In this document: in pieces, positions 1-7,288 of the stretch
Position numbering within the stretch: the first letter of the stretch is position 1
How the letters are laid out: each line of letters begins with the position of its first letter
NCBI GenBank assembly: GCA_964434165.1
Contig: CAYSUS010000076.1
Span: 1-34,775 of the forward strand
Direction: 5' to 3'
Source of the DNA: CAYSUS01 sp964434165
GTDB lineage: Bacteria > Planctomycetota > Planctomycetia > Pirellulales > Thermoguttaceae
Length of the DNA stretch: 34,775 bases
Translations under genes and position numbers: made by a program
The notes under the pieces: model-generated
What the model saw: only the letters and a program-made list of their open reading frames with translations
Told to the model about the DNA's origin: nothing
Database searches by the model: none

Positions 1-500
1 TCTTCACCCGCTGCTCGGGCACCATCTTGCAGACCTTGTAGGTGCAGGTCTTCACGCGCTGCTCGGGCACCATCTTGCAGACCTTGTACTCGCAGGTCCG
101 CGTCTCGGGCACCATCTTGCAGACCTTGTAGGTGCAGGTCTTCACCCGCTGCTCGGGCACCATCTTGCAGACCTTGTACTCGCAGGTCCGCGTCTCAGGC
201 ACCATCTTGCAGACCTTGTAGGTGCAGGTCCTGACGCGCTGCTCGGGCACCATCTTGCAGACGGTGTACGTGCAGGTCTTCACGCGCTGCTCGGGCACCA
301 TCTTGCAGACGGTGTACGTGCAGGTCTTCTGCTCGGGCACCATCTTGCAGACCTTGTAGGTGCAGGTCCTGACCCGCTGCTCGGGCACCATCTTGCAGAC
401 CGTGTAGTTGCAGGTCCGCTGTTCGGGCACCATCTTGCAGACCTTGTAGGTGCAGGTCTTCACCCGCTGCTCGGGCACCATCTTGCAGACCGTGTAGGGG
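1..500 (-). repeat. Tandem coding repeat, CKMVPE type, alternating 48/42 bp
   Basis: Eleven copies of a unit centred on CKMVPE(Q/T). Unit spacing alternates between 48 bp (16 residues, EQRVKTCTYKV variant) and 42 bp (14 residues, ETRTCEYKV variant), always a multiple of three. Near-identical DNA between copies suggests recent duplication or gene conversion. The array continues beyond the left edge. Confidence 0.85.
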
Positions 501-1711
501 ATCTTCTTGACGTGCGTCTCACGCACGTACTTCGTGCACTGGATCTCCTTCTCCACGATCTCGGGCACCCACACCTTCTTGCAGCACTTGATCGGCGGGC
601 ACTGGACCTCGACGATCTTCGTCTCGCCGGGGCAGTACACGCAACGGCAGGTGCAGGGATCCCAGGTCCAGCAGCCGGGTTCCTGGACGCACTTCTTGAC
701 CACCGGGCCCGGTTTTTCATACACCTGGGTCTCCCAGCGGCCCGTCTTGCACTGCACCGTCTTGGTGTAGTGGACCGGCTTGCAGACCGTGTAGGTGCAC
801 TCGCGCTCCCGGGTCTCGTACACGGGCTTGCAGACCGTGTACGGGATCTCCTTGGTGCAGGTCTCCCATACCGGCTTGCAGACCGTGTAGGTGCGGGTCT
901 TGGTCTCATAAACCGGCTTGCACACCGTGTAAGGGATCTCCTTGGTGCGGGTCTCCCATACCGGCTTGCAGACGGTGTAGGTGCGGGTCTTGGTCTCATA
1001 GACCGGCTTGCACACCGTGTAGCAGATCTGCTTTTCGCGGGTCTCGTAGACCGGCTTGCACACCGTGTAGGGAATCTCCTTGGTGCGGGTCTCCCACACC
1101 GGCTTGCAGACGGTGTAGGTGCGGGTCTTGGTCTCATAGACCGGCTTGCACACCGTGTAGGGGATCTCCCTGGTGCGGGTCTCCCACACCGGCTTGCAGA
1201 CGGTGTAGGTGCGGGTCCTGGTCTCCCACACGGGCTTGCAGACCGTGTAGCACACGTCCTTCGTGCGCGTCTCCCACACCGGCTTGCAGACGGTGTAGGT
1301 GCGGGTCTTGGTCTCCCACACGGGCTTGCAGACCGTGTAGCAGATGTTCCGCGTCCTGGTCTCCCACACGGGCTTGCAGACCGTGTAGCAGATGTCCTTC
1401 GTGCGGGTTTCCCACACCGGCTTGCACACCGTATAGTGGCACTCCCGGTAGCAGGTCTCCGGCACGTACTTCACGCAGTCGACCTGCTTGGGCTCGCACA
1501 CCTTTTCGTAGCAGGTCTTGTAGCACGTGAACTGCTGCTTCTCGTACACAACCTGCTTGCAGGTCTTCATGACCGTGCAGCACTGCATCTCGCAGCATAC
1601 TGGCGCGCAGCACCGATACCGGGCTGCACCGCAGTAGCCGGCGTCTGCCGTGCTGGCCGACATCGCCGTCAGGACGGCGGCGATTATCGGCACACCCCAC
1701 AGAAGTCTCAT
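1..1711 (-). CDS. YTV-repeat cysteine-rich surface protein, 3' end cut by window edge
   Basis: The frame stays open for 570 codons from ATG 1711 to the left edge, so the C-terminus is missing. AGGAGG at 1718-1723 lies 6 bases before the ATG. Residues 1-25 look like a signal peptide (MRLLWGVPIIAAVLTAMSAS). A Cys-rich head follows, then about 15 copies of a YTVCKPV(W/Y)ETR unit (about 1440-775), a central Cys-rich segment (about 770-500), then about 11 copies of a different unit, CKMVPEQRVKTCTYKV (1-500). This is the planctomycete YTV repeat family (Pfam YTV, PF07639), described as cysteine-rich proteins of the proteinaceous cell wall; a structural, disulfide-linked wall role is inference from the family. 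Third codon positions and repeat spacing (multiples of 3) confirm this frame over the shorter ORFs in other frames. Family assignment is firm; exact role unknown. Confidence 0.9.
   Translation of the reverse strand, partial: MRLLWGVPIIAAVLTAMSASTADAGYCGAARYRCCAPVCCEMQCCTVMKTCKQVVYEKQQFTCYKTCYEKVCEPKQVDCVKYVPETCYRECHYTVCKPVWETRTKDICYTVCKPVWETRTRNICYTVCKPVWETKTRTYTVCKPVWETRTKDVCYTVCKPVWETRTRTYTVCKPVWETRTREIPYTVCKPVYETKTRTYTVCKPVWETRTKEIPYTVCKPVYETREKQICYTVCKPVYETKTRTYTVCKPVWETRTKEIPYTVCKPVYETKTRTYTVCKPVWETCTKEIPYTVCKPVYETRERECTYTVCKPVHYTKTVQCKTGRWETQVYEKPGPVVKKCVQEPGCWTWDPCTCRCVYCPGETKIVEVQCPPIKCCKKVWVPEIVEKEIQCTKYVRETHVKKIPYTVCKMVPEQRVKTCTYKVCKMVPEQRTCNYTVCKMVPEQRVRTCTYKVCKMVPEQKTCTYTVCKMVPEQRVKTCTYTVCKMVPEQRVRTCTYKVCKMVPETRTCEYKVCKMVPEQRVKTCTYKVCKMVPETRTCEYKVCKMVPEQRVKTCTYKVCKMVPEQRVK
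775..1440 (-). repeat. Tandem coding repeat, YTVCKPV type
   Basis: About 15 copies of a YTVCKPV(W/Y)ET unit. Linkers between copies alternate between a short form (KTRT) and a longer form (RTKEIP, RTKDIC or similar). One invariant Cys per unit, with a second Cys in some linkers. DNA conservation is high, with CGGCTTGCA and GTGTAG blocks recurring on the + strand. Confidence 0.85.
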
Positions 1712-2344
1712 GTCATGCCTCCTTCAAGGACGTCTGGAAACGGGTAGGCCTGGTCTGGCAGACCCGGGGGGTCCGCCTATTGCATCTTCGGCCGACGCAC
1801 TCGATGTACATTAACTGCATTGCCAACAATGCGTGACCTCCTGAGACGCCCGGTACTCCGTAGATGTCTTATGTGTCAGATCGGGCGTTTCAGGCTCCTT
1901 TGACATCGTCTGCCTAGGCTGTGGACTTGACGGATTGGATTTCTGGAGAACTTGAGTTGTTAAAGTGGTTTGGGTGGCCGCAATTCCTCCTTATTCCCGG
2001 GTACACCTGGTCGATAGGGATGTATACATAGAATGAAGTTTGCCGGTTGTGTTGGCGGGGTTCGCGGCTCTGCGAAAGACTACCAGGGGTCATGATGGGC
2101 GGAAGGCGGTTCGGGGGAGGCTGTCAGACTCGACGCGGAATGCCTGCCTTGACAGGATGACGATGGCGCTCCGACCGCCATAAGGCTCCGGGCAGGTAAG
2201 TGAAGACCCCGCCTCTTGACGCGCGCCGGTTCGCAACCTAGGTAATCTGTAGCAGCAAGGGTGGTCCGCTGTTGCGCGGATTGCAGAAGCTCTCAGGCAC
2301 GTACCGGGGCACGGGCTACTTTCGCAATTGAGGAATGGCTGGCC
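1712..2344. other. Intergenic region between divergent YTV and pseudopilin genes
   Basis: No convincing gene. The stretch from about 1790 to 2050 is clearly more AT-rich than its surroundings and must hold the divergent promoters for the YTV gene (-) and the pseudopilin gene (+). TTGACG at 1926-1931 and TATACA near 2021 are possible promoter parts but do not form a properly spaced pair. Confidence 0.5.
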
Positions 2345-2818
2345 ATGGCTATGAAAAGGCGTCGTGGGTTCACGTTGATCGAAGTCCTGATCGTCGTTGT
2401 GATCATGGCAGTGCTGGCGGCGACCATCATCCCGCAGTTCTCGTCCTCCACCCGGGACGCGAAGGACAGCTCGCTGAAGTTCAACATGCACGCCATGCGG
2501 TCGCAGATTGAGCTGTACAAGCTCCACCATCTGGGCAAGTACCCTGACGAGATCGGGGACGCGACGAACGGGTTCCTGCCGCAGTTGACCAACGCCACCG
2601 ACGTCAACGGGAACACGGGCGACCCCGGCCCCAGCTACCCCTACGGGCCGTACATCGACAACGACCTGCCGCCCAACCCCTTCGACGGCAAGAACAACGT
2701 GACGGAGGTCGATCTGGGCGGCGACAAGCCCGCCGCCGTGGCCGACGCGAACGGCGGATGGCAGTACGACCCCAAGACCGGCGCCATCTGGCCGAACAAC
2801 CCGGAGTACTTCGAGTAG
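2345..2818 (+). CDS. Type II secretion-type pseudopilin, GspG-like
   Basis: 157 residues from ATG 2345 (GAGGA at 2330-2334); an ATG at 2351 is also possible, and the longer frame from 2261 adds non-conserved sequence. The N-terminus is a class III prepilin signal: basic MAMKRRR, then cleavage G8|F9 before FTLIEV with Glu at +5, then a hydrophobic helix (residues about 12-30). The following YPDEIGD, YGPYIDN, PPNPFDG and WQYDPKTG are typical of GspG-like major pseudopilins, which form the periplasmic pseudopilus of type II secretion or related machines after PilD-type processing. No other secretion gene is adjacent, so it is an orphan copy as in many planctomycetes. A hairpin terminator follows at 2870-2900. 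Confidence 0.85.
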   Translation: MAMKRRRGFTLIEVLIVVVIMAVLAATIIPQFSSSTRDAKDSSLKFNMHAMRSQIELYKLHHLGKYPDEIGDATNGFLPQLTNATDVNGNTGDPGPSYPYGPYIDNDLPPNPFDGKNNVTEVDLGGDKPAAVADANGGWQYDPKTGAIWPNNPEYFE

Positions 2819-2869
2819 CCGCGTGCGGCGACCCAGCCGCCCCCGAACCATCCTGAACCTGAGACACCG

Positions 2870-2900
2870 AGGCCCCCTCTTGCCTGGAGAGAGGGGGCCT
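2870..2900 (+). terminator. Hairpin terminator after pseudopilin gene
   Basis: Perfect 11-bp stem AGGCCCCCTCT / AGAGGGGGCCT (2870-2880 with 2890-2900), 9-base loop, followed by the modestly T-rich TGATCTTG. It lies 51 bases after the stop codon. Confidence 0.65.
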
Positions 2901-2947
2901 TGATCTTGCGCTCCGTGCGGCCCGAGGCGGTCGATTTGCCGGCTCTC

Positions 2948-2976
2948 TTGCCGAAGGCCAAGTCGGGCAATAGGCT
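2948..2976 (+). promoter_or_regulatory. Candidate promoter for tRNA-Gln
   Basis: TTGCCG (2948-2953), 17-base spacer, TAGGCT (2971-2976), about 68 bases before the tRNA. Weak match to the sigma-70 consensus; supported mainly by position. A small inverted repeat TACCCC/GGGGTA lies between it and the tRNA. Confidence 0.3.
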
Positions 2977-3043
2977 ATAGGCAGCCCCGGCAGGCCAGGC
3001 TCGGCCTCGGGACGCCCCAGCGCTACCCCTTATGGGGGTATGC

Positions 3044-3114
3044 TACCCGGTGGTGTAATGGTAACACAAGGGATTTTGGCTCCCTCGTTCCAGGTTCGAG
3101 TCCTGGCCGGGTAG
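3044..3114 (+). tRNA. tRNA-Gln (anticodon TTG)
   Basis: Complete 71-nt cloverleaf. Acceptor TACCCGG (3044-3050) pairs with CCGGGTA (3107-3113), discriminator G3114. D arm GTGT/ACAC, anticodon arm AGGGA-TTTTGGC-TCCCT with anticodon TTG, T arm CCAGG-TTCGAGT-CCTGG. The U1-A72 pair is usual in bacterial tRNA-Gln. The 3' CCA is not encoded. Single tRNA, not part of a cluster. Confidence 0.96.
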
Positions 3115-3154
3115 CTTCGGGTGCGTGCGTGGCACAACGCGCGGTCTTGCCCGG

Positions 3155-3850
3155 TTACTCCGTGGGACGGGATTTCGCCTTCGCTGGCGCTGCGGGCTCC
3201 TCCTCGGGCTCGCACTGCGGGCCAGGCTTCGGCTCTTCGTAGCCGGCGAACTCGGCCAATAGCACGGTGGCCACCCACCTGGCCGCCAGGCCGACGACCT
3301 CGGGACAGTCTCCTTCGGCCCCCTTGCGCACGTCGCGGCAGAGCACGGTCCCGTACCGCTCTTTGAAGCGGTCGTACACGCGGTGAAGCAGCCGGTGGGC
3401 CAGCTTGGCGCTGCCGCGGAAGCCCTTGTCGCGGCGGCTGCCGCAGAGGTGGCCGATCACCATACCTGCCCCCGTGAAGGCCCCGCAGTTCTGTTCGGCC
3501 ACCGGCGTGGCCCCGCCGTCCAGGCAGGTGGAACCGCGGAACAGGCCCTCGTCCTCCTCGACGAACGGCAGGGCGTCCTGCAAGGCGGCGACTGTGCATC
3601 GGGCGCAGCCGCCATGCTTCTTCTCATACGCGTGCCCCAGCCGATAAGCCTTCTCGATGAGTTCCTGCGGGGCGCAGTTCAACTCCACCGTGTCGCCTTC
3701 CTCGAGCACCGCGGCCGCGTCGTCGGCTCCCTCCGCGCAGCATGCCCCGCGTCCGGCCAGCAGCCCGGCCGCGGCCGCGCCGGTCATAAAAAGCACCTCC
3801 CTGCGGCCAACGGGGGAGGGTTTCGGCTCGGAAGGTCTCGATTGCGGCAT
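3155..3850 (-). CDS. C_GCAxxG_C_C family protein, probably Tat-exported
   Basis: 231 residues from ATG 3850. The N-terminus has a twin-arginine-like signal (GRREVLF followed by the hydrophobic MTGAAAAGLLAG, residues about 16-34). The body carries spaced cysteines of the C_GCAxxG_C_C family: GGCARC near residue 82, a later Cys in GSTCLDGG, the diagnostic NCGAFTGAG, HLCG, then CRDV and CPEVV. Family members are thought to bind a redox cofactor or metal through these cysteines, but the reaction is not established. The C-terminus is a low-complexity EPEEEPAAPAKAK tail. The gene ends 40 bases past the convergent tRNA and starts 28 bases before the scaffold gap, so its promoter may be lost. Family call good; function unknown. 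Confidence 0.75.
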   Translation of the reverse strand: MPQSRPSEPKPSPVGRREVLFMTGAAAAGLLAGRGACCAEGADDAAAVLEEGDTVELNCAPQELIEKAYRLGHAYEKKHGGCARCTVAALQDALPFVEEDEGLFRGSTCLDGGATPVAEQNCGAFTGAGMVIGHLCGSRRDKGFRGSAKLAHRLLHRVYDRFKERYGTVLCRDVRKGAEGDCPEVVGLAARWVATVLLAEFAGYEEPKPGPQCEPEEEPAAPAKAKSRPTE

Positions 3851-3877
3851 GGTTCGGCCTCAAGGGAGGACAAGGAT

Positions 3878-3887
3878 NNNNNNNNNN
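3878..3887. other. Assembly gap (10 Ns)
   Basis: Ten undefined bases. The length is a conventional placeholder, so the true distance between the flanks is unknown, and continuity between the C_GCAxxG_C_C gene and the phosphatase gene is not proven. Confidence 0.99.
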
Positions 3888-3989
3888 TCACGTCCAGCCG
3901 CGCATGGTAGTCGGCAGGAGGGGCGATTGCCAGCCGGCAGGGCCGACGCCCCGAGCCCGGCGGGCCAGGCCAGTCCATTCCGGCTCCGC

Positions 3990-4137
3990 TTCGCCCTGTT
4001 CCCAGCATGTTCGGTCTGAGTGCCCACGAATCGGGCTGCGCAATCCGGGGAGCCGAGCCTCTTGACGAAGGCGTCCCACTGGGCTTCGTGCTTCGTCAAG
4101 TCCCACACCGGCAGCACGTTGGCAGGATACGACGTCC
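3990..4137 (-). pseudogene. Possible remnant of a coding sequence
   Basis: On the - strand one frame reads LPVWDLTKHEAQWDAFVKRL and then GSPDCAARFVGTQ. It has natural protein composition and strong G/C third positions for about 35 codons, then decays toward low-complexity sequence before the gap. There is no start codon with a ribosome site and the upstream part is in another frame across the palindromic element. It could be a truncated gene, a frame disrupted by that element, or chance. I do not recognise the family. Confidence 0.25.
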
Positions 4138-4182
4138 GGGTCGGGGAGGATGCGCCCGGCAAGATCCCCGACCACCGTGGTC
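4120..4182. repeat. Palindromic element, possible dispersed planctomycete repeat
   Basis: GGTCGGGG (4139-4146) pairs with CCCCGACC (4166-4173), directly followed by the 13-base odd palindrome GACCACCGTGGTC (4170-4182). On the - strand one frame reads GGRGSCRA, a peptide I associate from memory with spurious ORFs repeated across planctomycete genomes; that link is unverified. No second copy is visible in this window. Confidence 0.35.
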
Positions 4183-4325
4183 TTCAAGCAAGCAGTATCC
4201 ATCCGGTCTCCCCTTCCGCGAAGGCCGCACCCACAGGAGTGACTGACCTCGCGCTCGCCATCGCGGTTCATGCAACGCTTCGGCGTGGAGCACGCCTCAG
4301 GGGCCGTCATGGCGCCCAGGCCGGA

Positions 4326-5963
4326 TCACGCCGGCCCCGTGCGCTGGAACACGACCAGCGAGACGTCGTCGCTCTGCGGCTGGCTCTGGAGGTGGTCGTT
4401 GACCAGCCCCAGCAGCGACTCGGCGATGTCTTCGGCCGGGCAGGTGCCGGAGGACTCCAACTGCTGACGCACCCGGGCGGTGGTCAGCGGCACGCCGGCC
4501 GCGTTCCTGGCGTCCGGGATTCCGTCGCTGAAGACCAGGAAATACTCGCCCGGCTCGAGCCGGGTCGTGAGCGTGGCATACGAGGCCTCCTTGACGACGC
4601 CGAGGGGATAGCCGCGCACGTGGTCCTCGACCGGCTCCTCGAGCGTCCCGTCGCGGCGGCGGACGATGGGCGACATGTGCCCCGCGCTGGCCACCACGAC
4701 CTCGTGGACCTGGGGCCGGATCTCGCAGGCGGTCAGGGTGACGAACGTCGAGCTGCCGGCGGTCTCGTAGATCTCGCGGTTCATCACGCCCAGCGCGGCG
4801 GTCAGGTCGTCGGGATGGCTCAGAAGCGCGGTCCGGCAGGCGGCCGAGGCCCGCACCATCAACAGCGCGGCCGGCACCCCCTTGCCCATCACGTCGCCCA
4901 GCAGCACGACGCAACTGCCGGTGGGCAGACGGACGACGTCGTAGAAGTCGCCGGCCACGTGCCGCGCCGGGAGGTAGCGGGTCTTGATCGCGTAGCCGGG
5001 CGGCTCGGCCACCTGCTGCGGCAGCAGGGCACGCTGGACATGCCGGGCCAGCTCCATCTCCTGGCGCATGCGGTTGAGCTCGACGATCTGGCGGTGGAGC
5101 TGGGCGTACTCGAGCACCGCCGAGGCCTGCTGGGCCACGGTGACGAAGACGTCGAGGTCCGCGCCCGTGAACGCCCGGCCGGCCCCGCGGGTGTCGAGCT
5201 GAAGCACGCCGAGGGGCTTCATGTCCAGGGAGAACAGGGGCGTGCACATGAGCGAGCGGATGGGGCAATCGGCGACGCTGCCCGCCCCGGAGAACCGCGG
5301 ATCCTGCATCAGGTCGCCGCTGACCACGGCCTCGCGGCCCTCGATCGCCCGCCGCGCGATGGTGCGGCTGAACCGCGGGGCTTCGCCTTCCGGACCGCGG
5401 GCCCTGACCCCGGCCGGGACGAGCCGGTCCTCCTCGCACAGCAGGACGAGCCCGCGCCCGGCCTGGGGGAACACGTCGAGCAGCCCCTCCAGCAGTCGGT
5501 CGAAGAGCGTGGGCAGATCGAGCGTGCGTCCCAGGGCCTCGGTGATGGTCAACAGCGAGCGGAGCCGTCCGGCCGCGTTGGAATCGACGAGGTCCTGCAC
5601 GGCCGGGATGGCGTCGGTGCTCATCAGGACGGTCGATTCCAGGTCGTCCGCTTCGGCCAGGTCCAGCGGCACTGCCGCGCGCAGGATGAACACGCGCCCG
5701 CAGATCTCGAACGAGTCGCCGTCCTTCAGCGCCACGCGGGTGCGAAGCCGCAGGCCGTCCACGTAGGTGCCGTTGCGGCTGCCCGTGTCCTCCAGGTAGT
5801 AGGTGTCGCCCACGCGGGACAACTGGGCGTGCCGGCGGCTACAGGCTTCGTCGTCGATGACGATGTCGCGATCGTCCTCGCGGCCGATCGTCACGGCCGT
5901 CCCGGTCAGGTCGTACCGCTGGAGGACCTGGCCGCGATAGGTCAGCAGCAGTTGATGGCTCAT
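4326..5963 (-). CDS. FHA-GAF-SpoIIE (PP2C-type) serine phosphatase
   Basis: 545 residues. Start chosen at ATG 5963 (MSHQLLL) because the FHA domain begins there and AGGGGG precedes it by about 6 bases; the open frame upstream is non-conserved. FHA domain (residues about 5-95) has G27-R28, S42-R-R-H45 and N64-G-T phosphothreonine-binding motifs. A GAF domain covers about 130-290, then an amphipathic linker (LNRMRQEMELARHVQRALLP), then a SpoIIE/PP2C domain (about 325-540) with metal-binding acidic motifs GDFYD, GDVMGKG, FSDGIPDA and DDVSLVV. It likely dephosphorylates a Ser/Thr protein such as an anti-sigma antagonist in a partner-switching pathway, gated by phosphopeptide and small-molecule signals. 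No partner is adjacent. No transmembrane segment, so cytoplasmic. Confidence 0.9.
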   Translation of the reverse strand: MSHQLLLTYRGQVLQRYDLTGTAVTIGREDDRDIVIDDEACSRRHAQLSRVGDTYYLEDTGSRNGTYVDGLRLRTRVALKDGDSFEICGRVFILRAAVPLDLAEADDLESTVLMSTDAIPAVQDLVDSNAAGRLRSLLTITEALGRTLDLPTLFDRLLEGLLDVFPQAGRGLVLLCEEDRLVPAGVRARGPEGEAPRFSRTIARRAIEGREAVVSGDLMQDPRFSGAGSVADCPIRSLMCTPLFSLDMKPLGVLQLDTRGAGRAFTGADLDVFVTVAQQASAVLEYAQLHRQIVELNRMRQEMELARHVQRALLPQQVAEPPGYAIKTRYLPARHVAGDFYDVVRLPTGSCVVLLGDVMGKGVPAALLMVRASAACRTALLSHPDDLTAALGVMNREIYETAGSSTFVTLTACEIRPQVHEVVVASAGHMSPIVRRRDGTLEEPVEDHVRGYPLGVVKEASYATLTTRLEPGEYFLVFSDGIPDARNAAGVPLTTARVRQQLESSGTCPAEDIAESLLGLVNDHLQSQPQSDDVSLVVFQRTGPA

Positions 5964-6370
5964 CCGCGACCCCCTGGGGGGCTCCCCGCTCGCCGGAAAC
6001 GTGGGATCTCCCTTCACGCCGAACCTACCGCAGCACGGCCGGGTTTGACAAGGGTGGCCGGCACCTTTCCCGTCCACGGGAGGGATTCTCCGTTGTGGGT
6101 CCTTTCGGGGATCGGGCCCGATCCGGGGCCGGCCGGAAAGCCGCTGGCCCACGGATCACGCCGCCGGGCGGGGATCCGTCTCGTGCGGGCGTCCCCCAAT
6201 TGACGCAAGTCGTTATCGCTGATAGCATATGGGGCTCGCGTCGCCTTGAACGGTCCAGGGTGGCGTGTCTCCAGCTTCCTGACCGATTCATGTTTCTAAC
6301 GCCGGACGCCCCGGCCCGCTCGTGGGGCAGGGGACTTCGCCGGTGTGCCTTGCTGAGGAGGAACGACCAG
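5964..6370. other. Divergent intergenic region with rpsB promoter and leader
   Basis: No gene. It contains the upstream region of the phosphatase gene (-) and the promoter and about 135-base leader of the rpsB cluster (+). I see no clear conserved leader structure. Confidence 0.6.
6200..6228 (+). promoter_or_regulatory. Sigma-70-type promoter of the rpsB cluster
   Basis: TTGACG (6200-6205), exactly 17 bases, TAGCAT (6223-6228). It sits in a locally AT-richer pocket, and transcription would start near 6235, leaving a leader of about 135 bases before the GTG of rpsB. Confidence 0.7.
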
Positions 6371-7126
6371 GTGGCCACTGTCCTGGTGAAGGATCTGATC
6401 GAGTCGGGGGTCCACTTCGGGCACCGCGCCAGCCGCTGGAACCCCAAGATGCGGCCCTACATCTACGGCCGCAAGAACCTCATTCACATCATCGACGTCC
6501 GCGAGACGGTCCGCGGGGTCCTCCGCGCCCGCAAGTACCTGGAACAGGTCGCCCAGTCGGGCAGCCTGGTGCTGTTCGTGGGCACCAAGCGCCAGGCGAG
6601 CGAGGCGATCGAGCGCCAGGGGCAGCGGACGGGCATGCCGTACGTCAGCGACCGCTGGCTGGGCGGCACGCTCACCAACTTCCGCACGATCCGCAGCCGG
6701 CTGACCAGGCTGGAGGAGCTGGAGGCGATCCGCGCCGGCGAGGAGATCAACGCCTATTCGAAGAAGATGCAGTCGGCCCTCAACCGCGAATACCGCAAGA
6801 TGTACCGCAACCTGAACGGGATTCGCACCATGAACCGGCTGCCCGAGTGCCTGGTGATCGTCGATCCCAAGAAGGAGAAGAACGCGGTGCGCGAGGCCCG
6901 CAAGGTCGGCGTCACCACGGTCGCGCTGATCGACACGGATTCCGACCCCGACATGGTCGATCTGCCGATCCCGGGCAACGACGACAGCATCCGCTCCATC
7001 GAGTTGATCATGCGACTTCTGGGCGACGCGATCCTGGCCGGCAAGGCGGCGGCCGGCGACCTGAAGGGCGACGCGGCCCAGGAGGAGCCCGAGGAAGCCG
7101 ACCAGGCCGAGGTCGCCTCGGCGTAG
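6371..7126 (+). CDS. rpsB: 30S ribosomal protein S2
   Basis: 251 residues starting at GTG 6371; GAGGAGGA (6355-6362) lies 8 bases upstream and the S2 core (VKDLIESGVHFGHR, RWNPKMRPYI) begins right after, so the longer open frame from 6095 is not used. Other S2 signatures are VGTKRQA, DRWLGGTLTNF, LPECLVIVDPKKE and IPGNDDS. S2 sits at the head-platform junction of the small subunit and is needed for S1 binding. The C-terminus has an acidic, Ala-rich tail (EEPEEADQAEVASA) beyond the core. First gene of rpsB-tsf-pyrH-frr, transcribed from the promoter at 6200-6228. Confidence 0.98.
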   Translation: MATVLVKDLIESGVHFGHRASRWNPKMRPYIYGRKNLIHIIDVRETVRGVLRARKYLEQVAQSGSLVLFVGTKRQASEAIERQGQRTGMPYVSDRWLGGTLTNFRTIRSRLTRLEELEAIRAGEEINAYSKKMQSALNREYRKMYRNLNGIRTMNRLPECLVIVDPKKEKNAVREARKVGVTTVALIDTDSDPDMVDLPIPGNDDSIRSIELIMRLLGDAILAGKAAAGDLKGDAAQEEPEEADQAEVASA

Positions 7127-7195
7127 GCGGCGGCCGGCGGCCGGCCTGGGGACGATCGCGCAGGCCGGCCCGAGAGGACCTGCACGCCACGGCTT

Positions 7196-7216
7196 GCGCC
7201 GCCCTGGCGGCGGCGC
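7196..7216 (+). promoter_or_regulatory. GC-rich hairpin in the rpsB-tsf spacer
   Basis: GCGCCGCC (7196-7203) pairs with GGCGGCGC (7209-7216) around a 5-base loop, inside the 162-base rpsB-tsf gap. No T tract follows, so it may be an attenuator, an RNA-processing or stability element, or simply GC-rich sequence. Confidence 0.3.
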
Positions 7217-7288
7217 GGACCGCCGGGACCGCTGCCTTGTGCGACGGACGACCGCTAACACCCTACCAGCTCCCAGGAGATCCAACCT

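Larger units (their letters stand above)
3888..4325. other. Gene-poor patch beside the assembly gap
   Basis: No intact gene. It holds a short - strand frame with coding-like composition (about 3990-4137) and a palindrome-rich element (about 4120-4182), both listed separately. Several overlapping ORFs on both strands here have no recognisable product. Confidence 0.55.

Noticed and set aside
1..1440. Regular short repeats that could suggest a CRISPR array
   Set aside because: Unit spacing is always a multiple of three, the whole stretch is one open frame from a signal peptide, and there are no unique spacers. It is a coding repeat.
512..1747. 411-residue open frame on the + strand across the YTV repeats
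   Set aside because: Complementary-strand image of the YTV repeats (repeated HRLADRVGAGLG pattern) without a credible signal or ribosome site.
2090..2851. 253-residue open frame on the - strand
   Set aside because: Antisense of the pseudopilin gene and its upstream region.
4020..6203. 727-residue open frame on the + strand
   Set aside because: Antisense shadow of the FHA-GAF-SpoIIE gene, rich in Gly, Ala, Arg and His with no domain.
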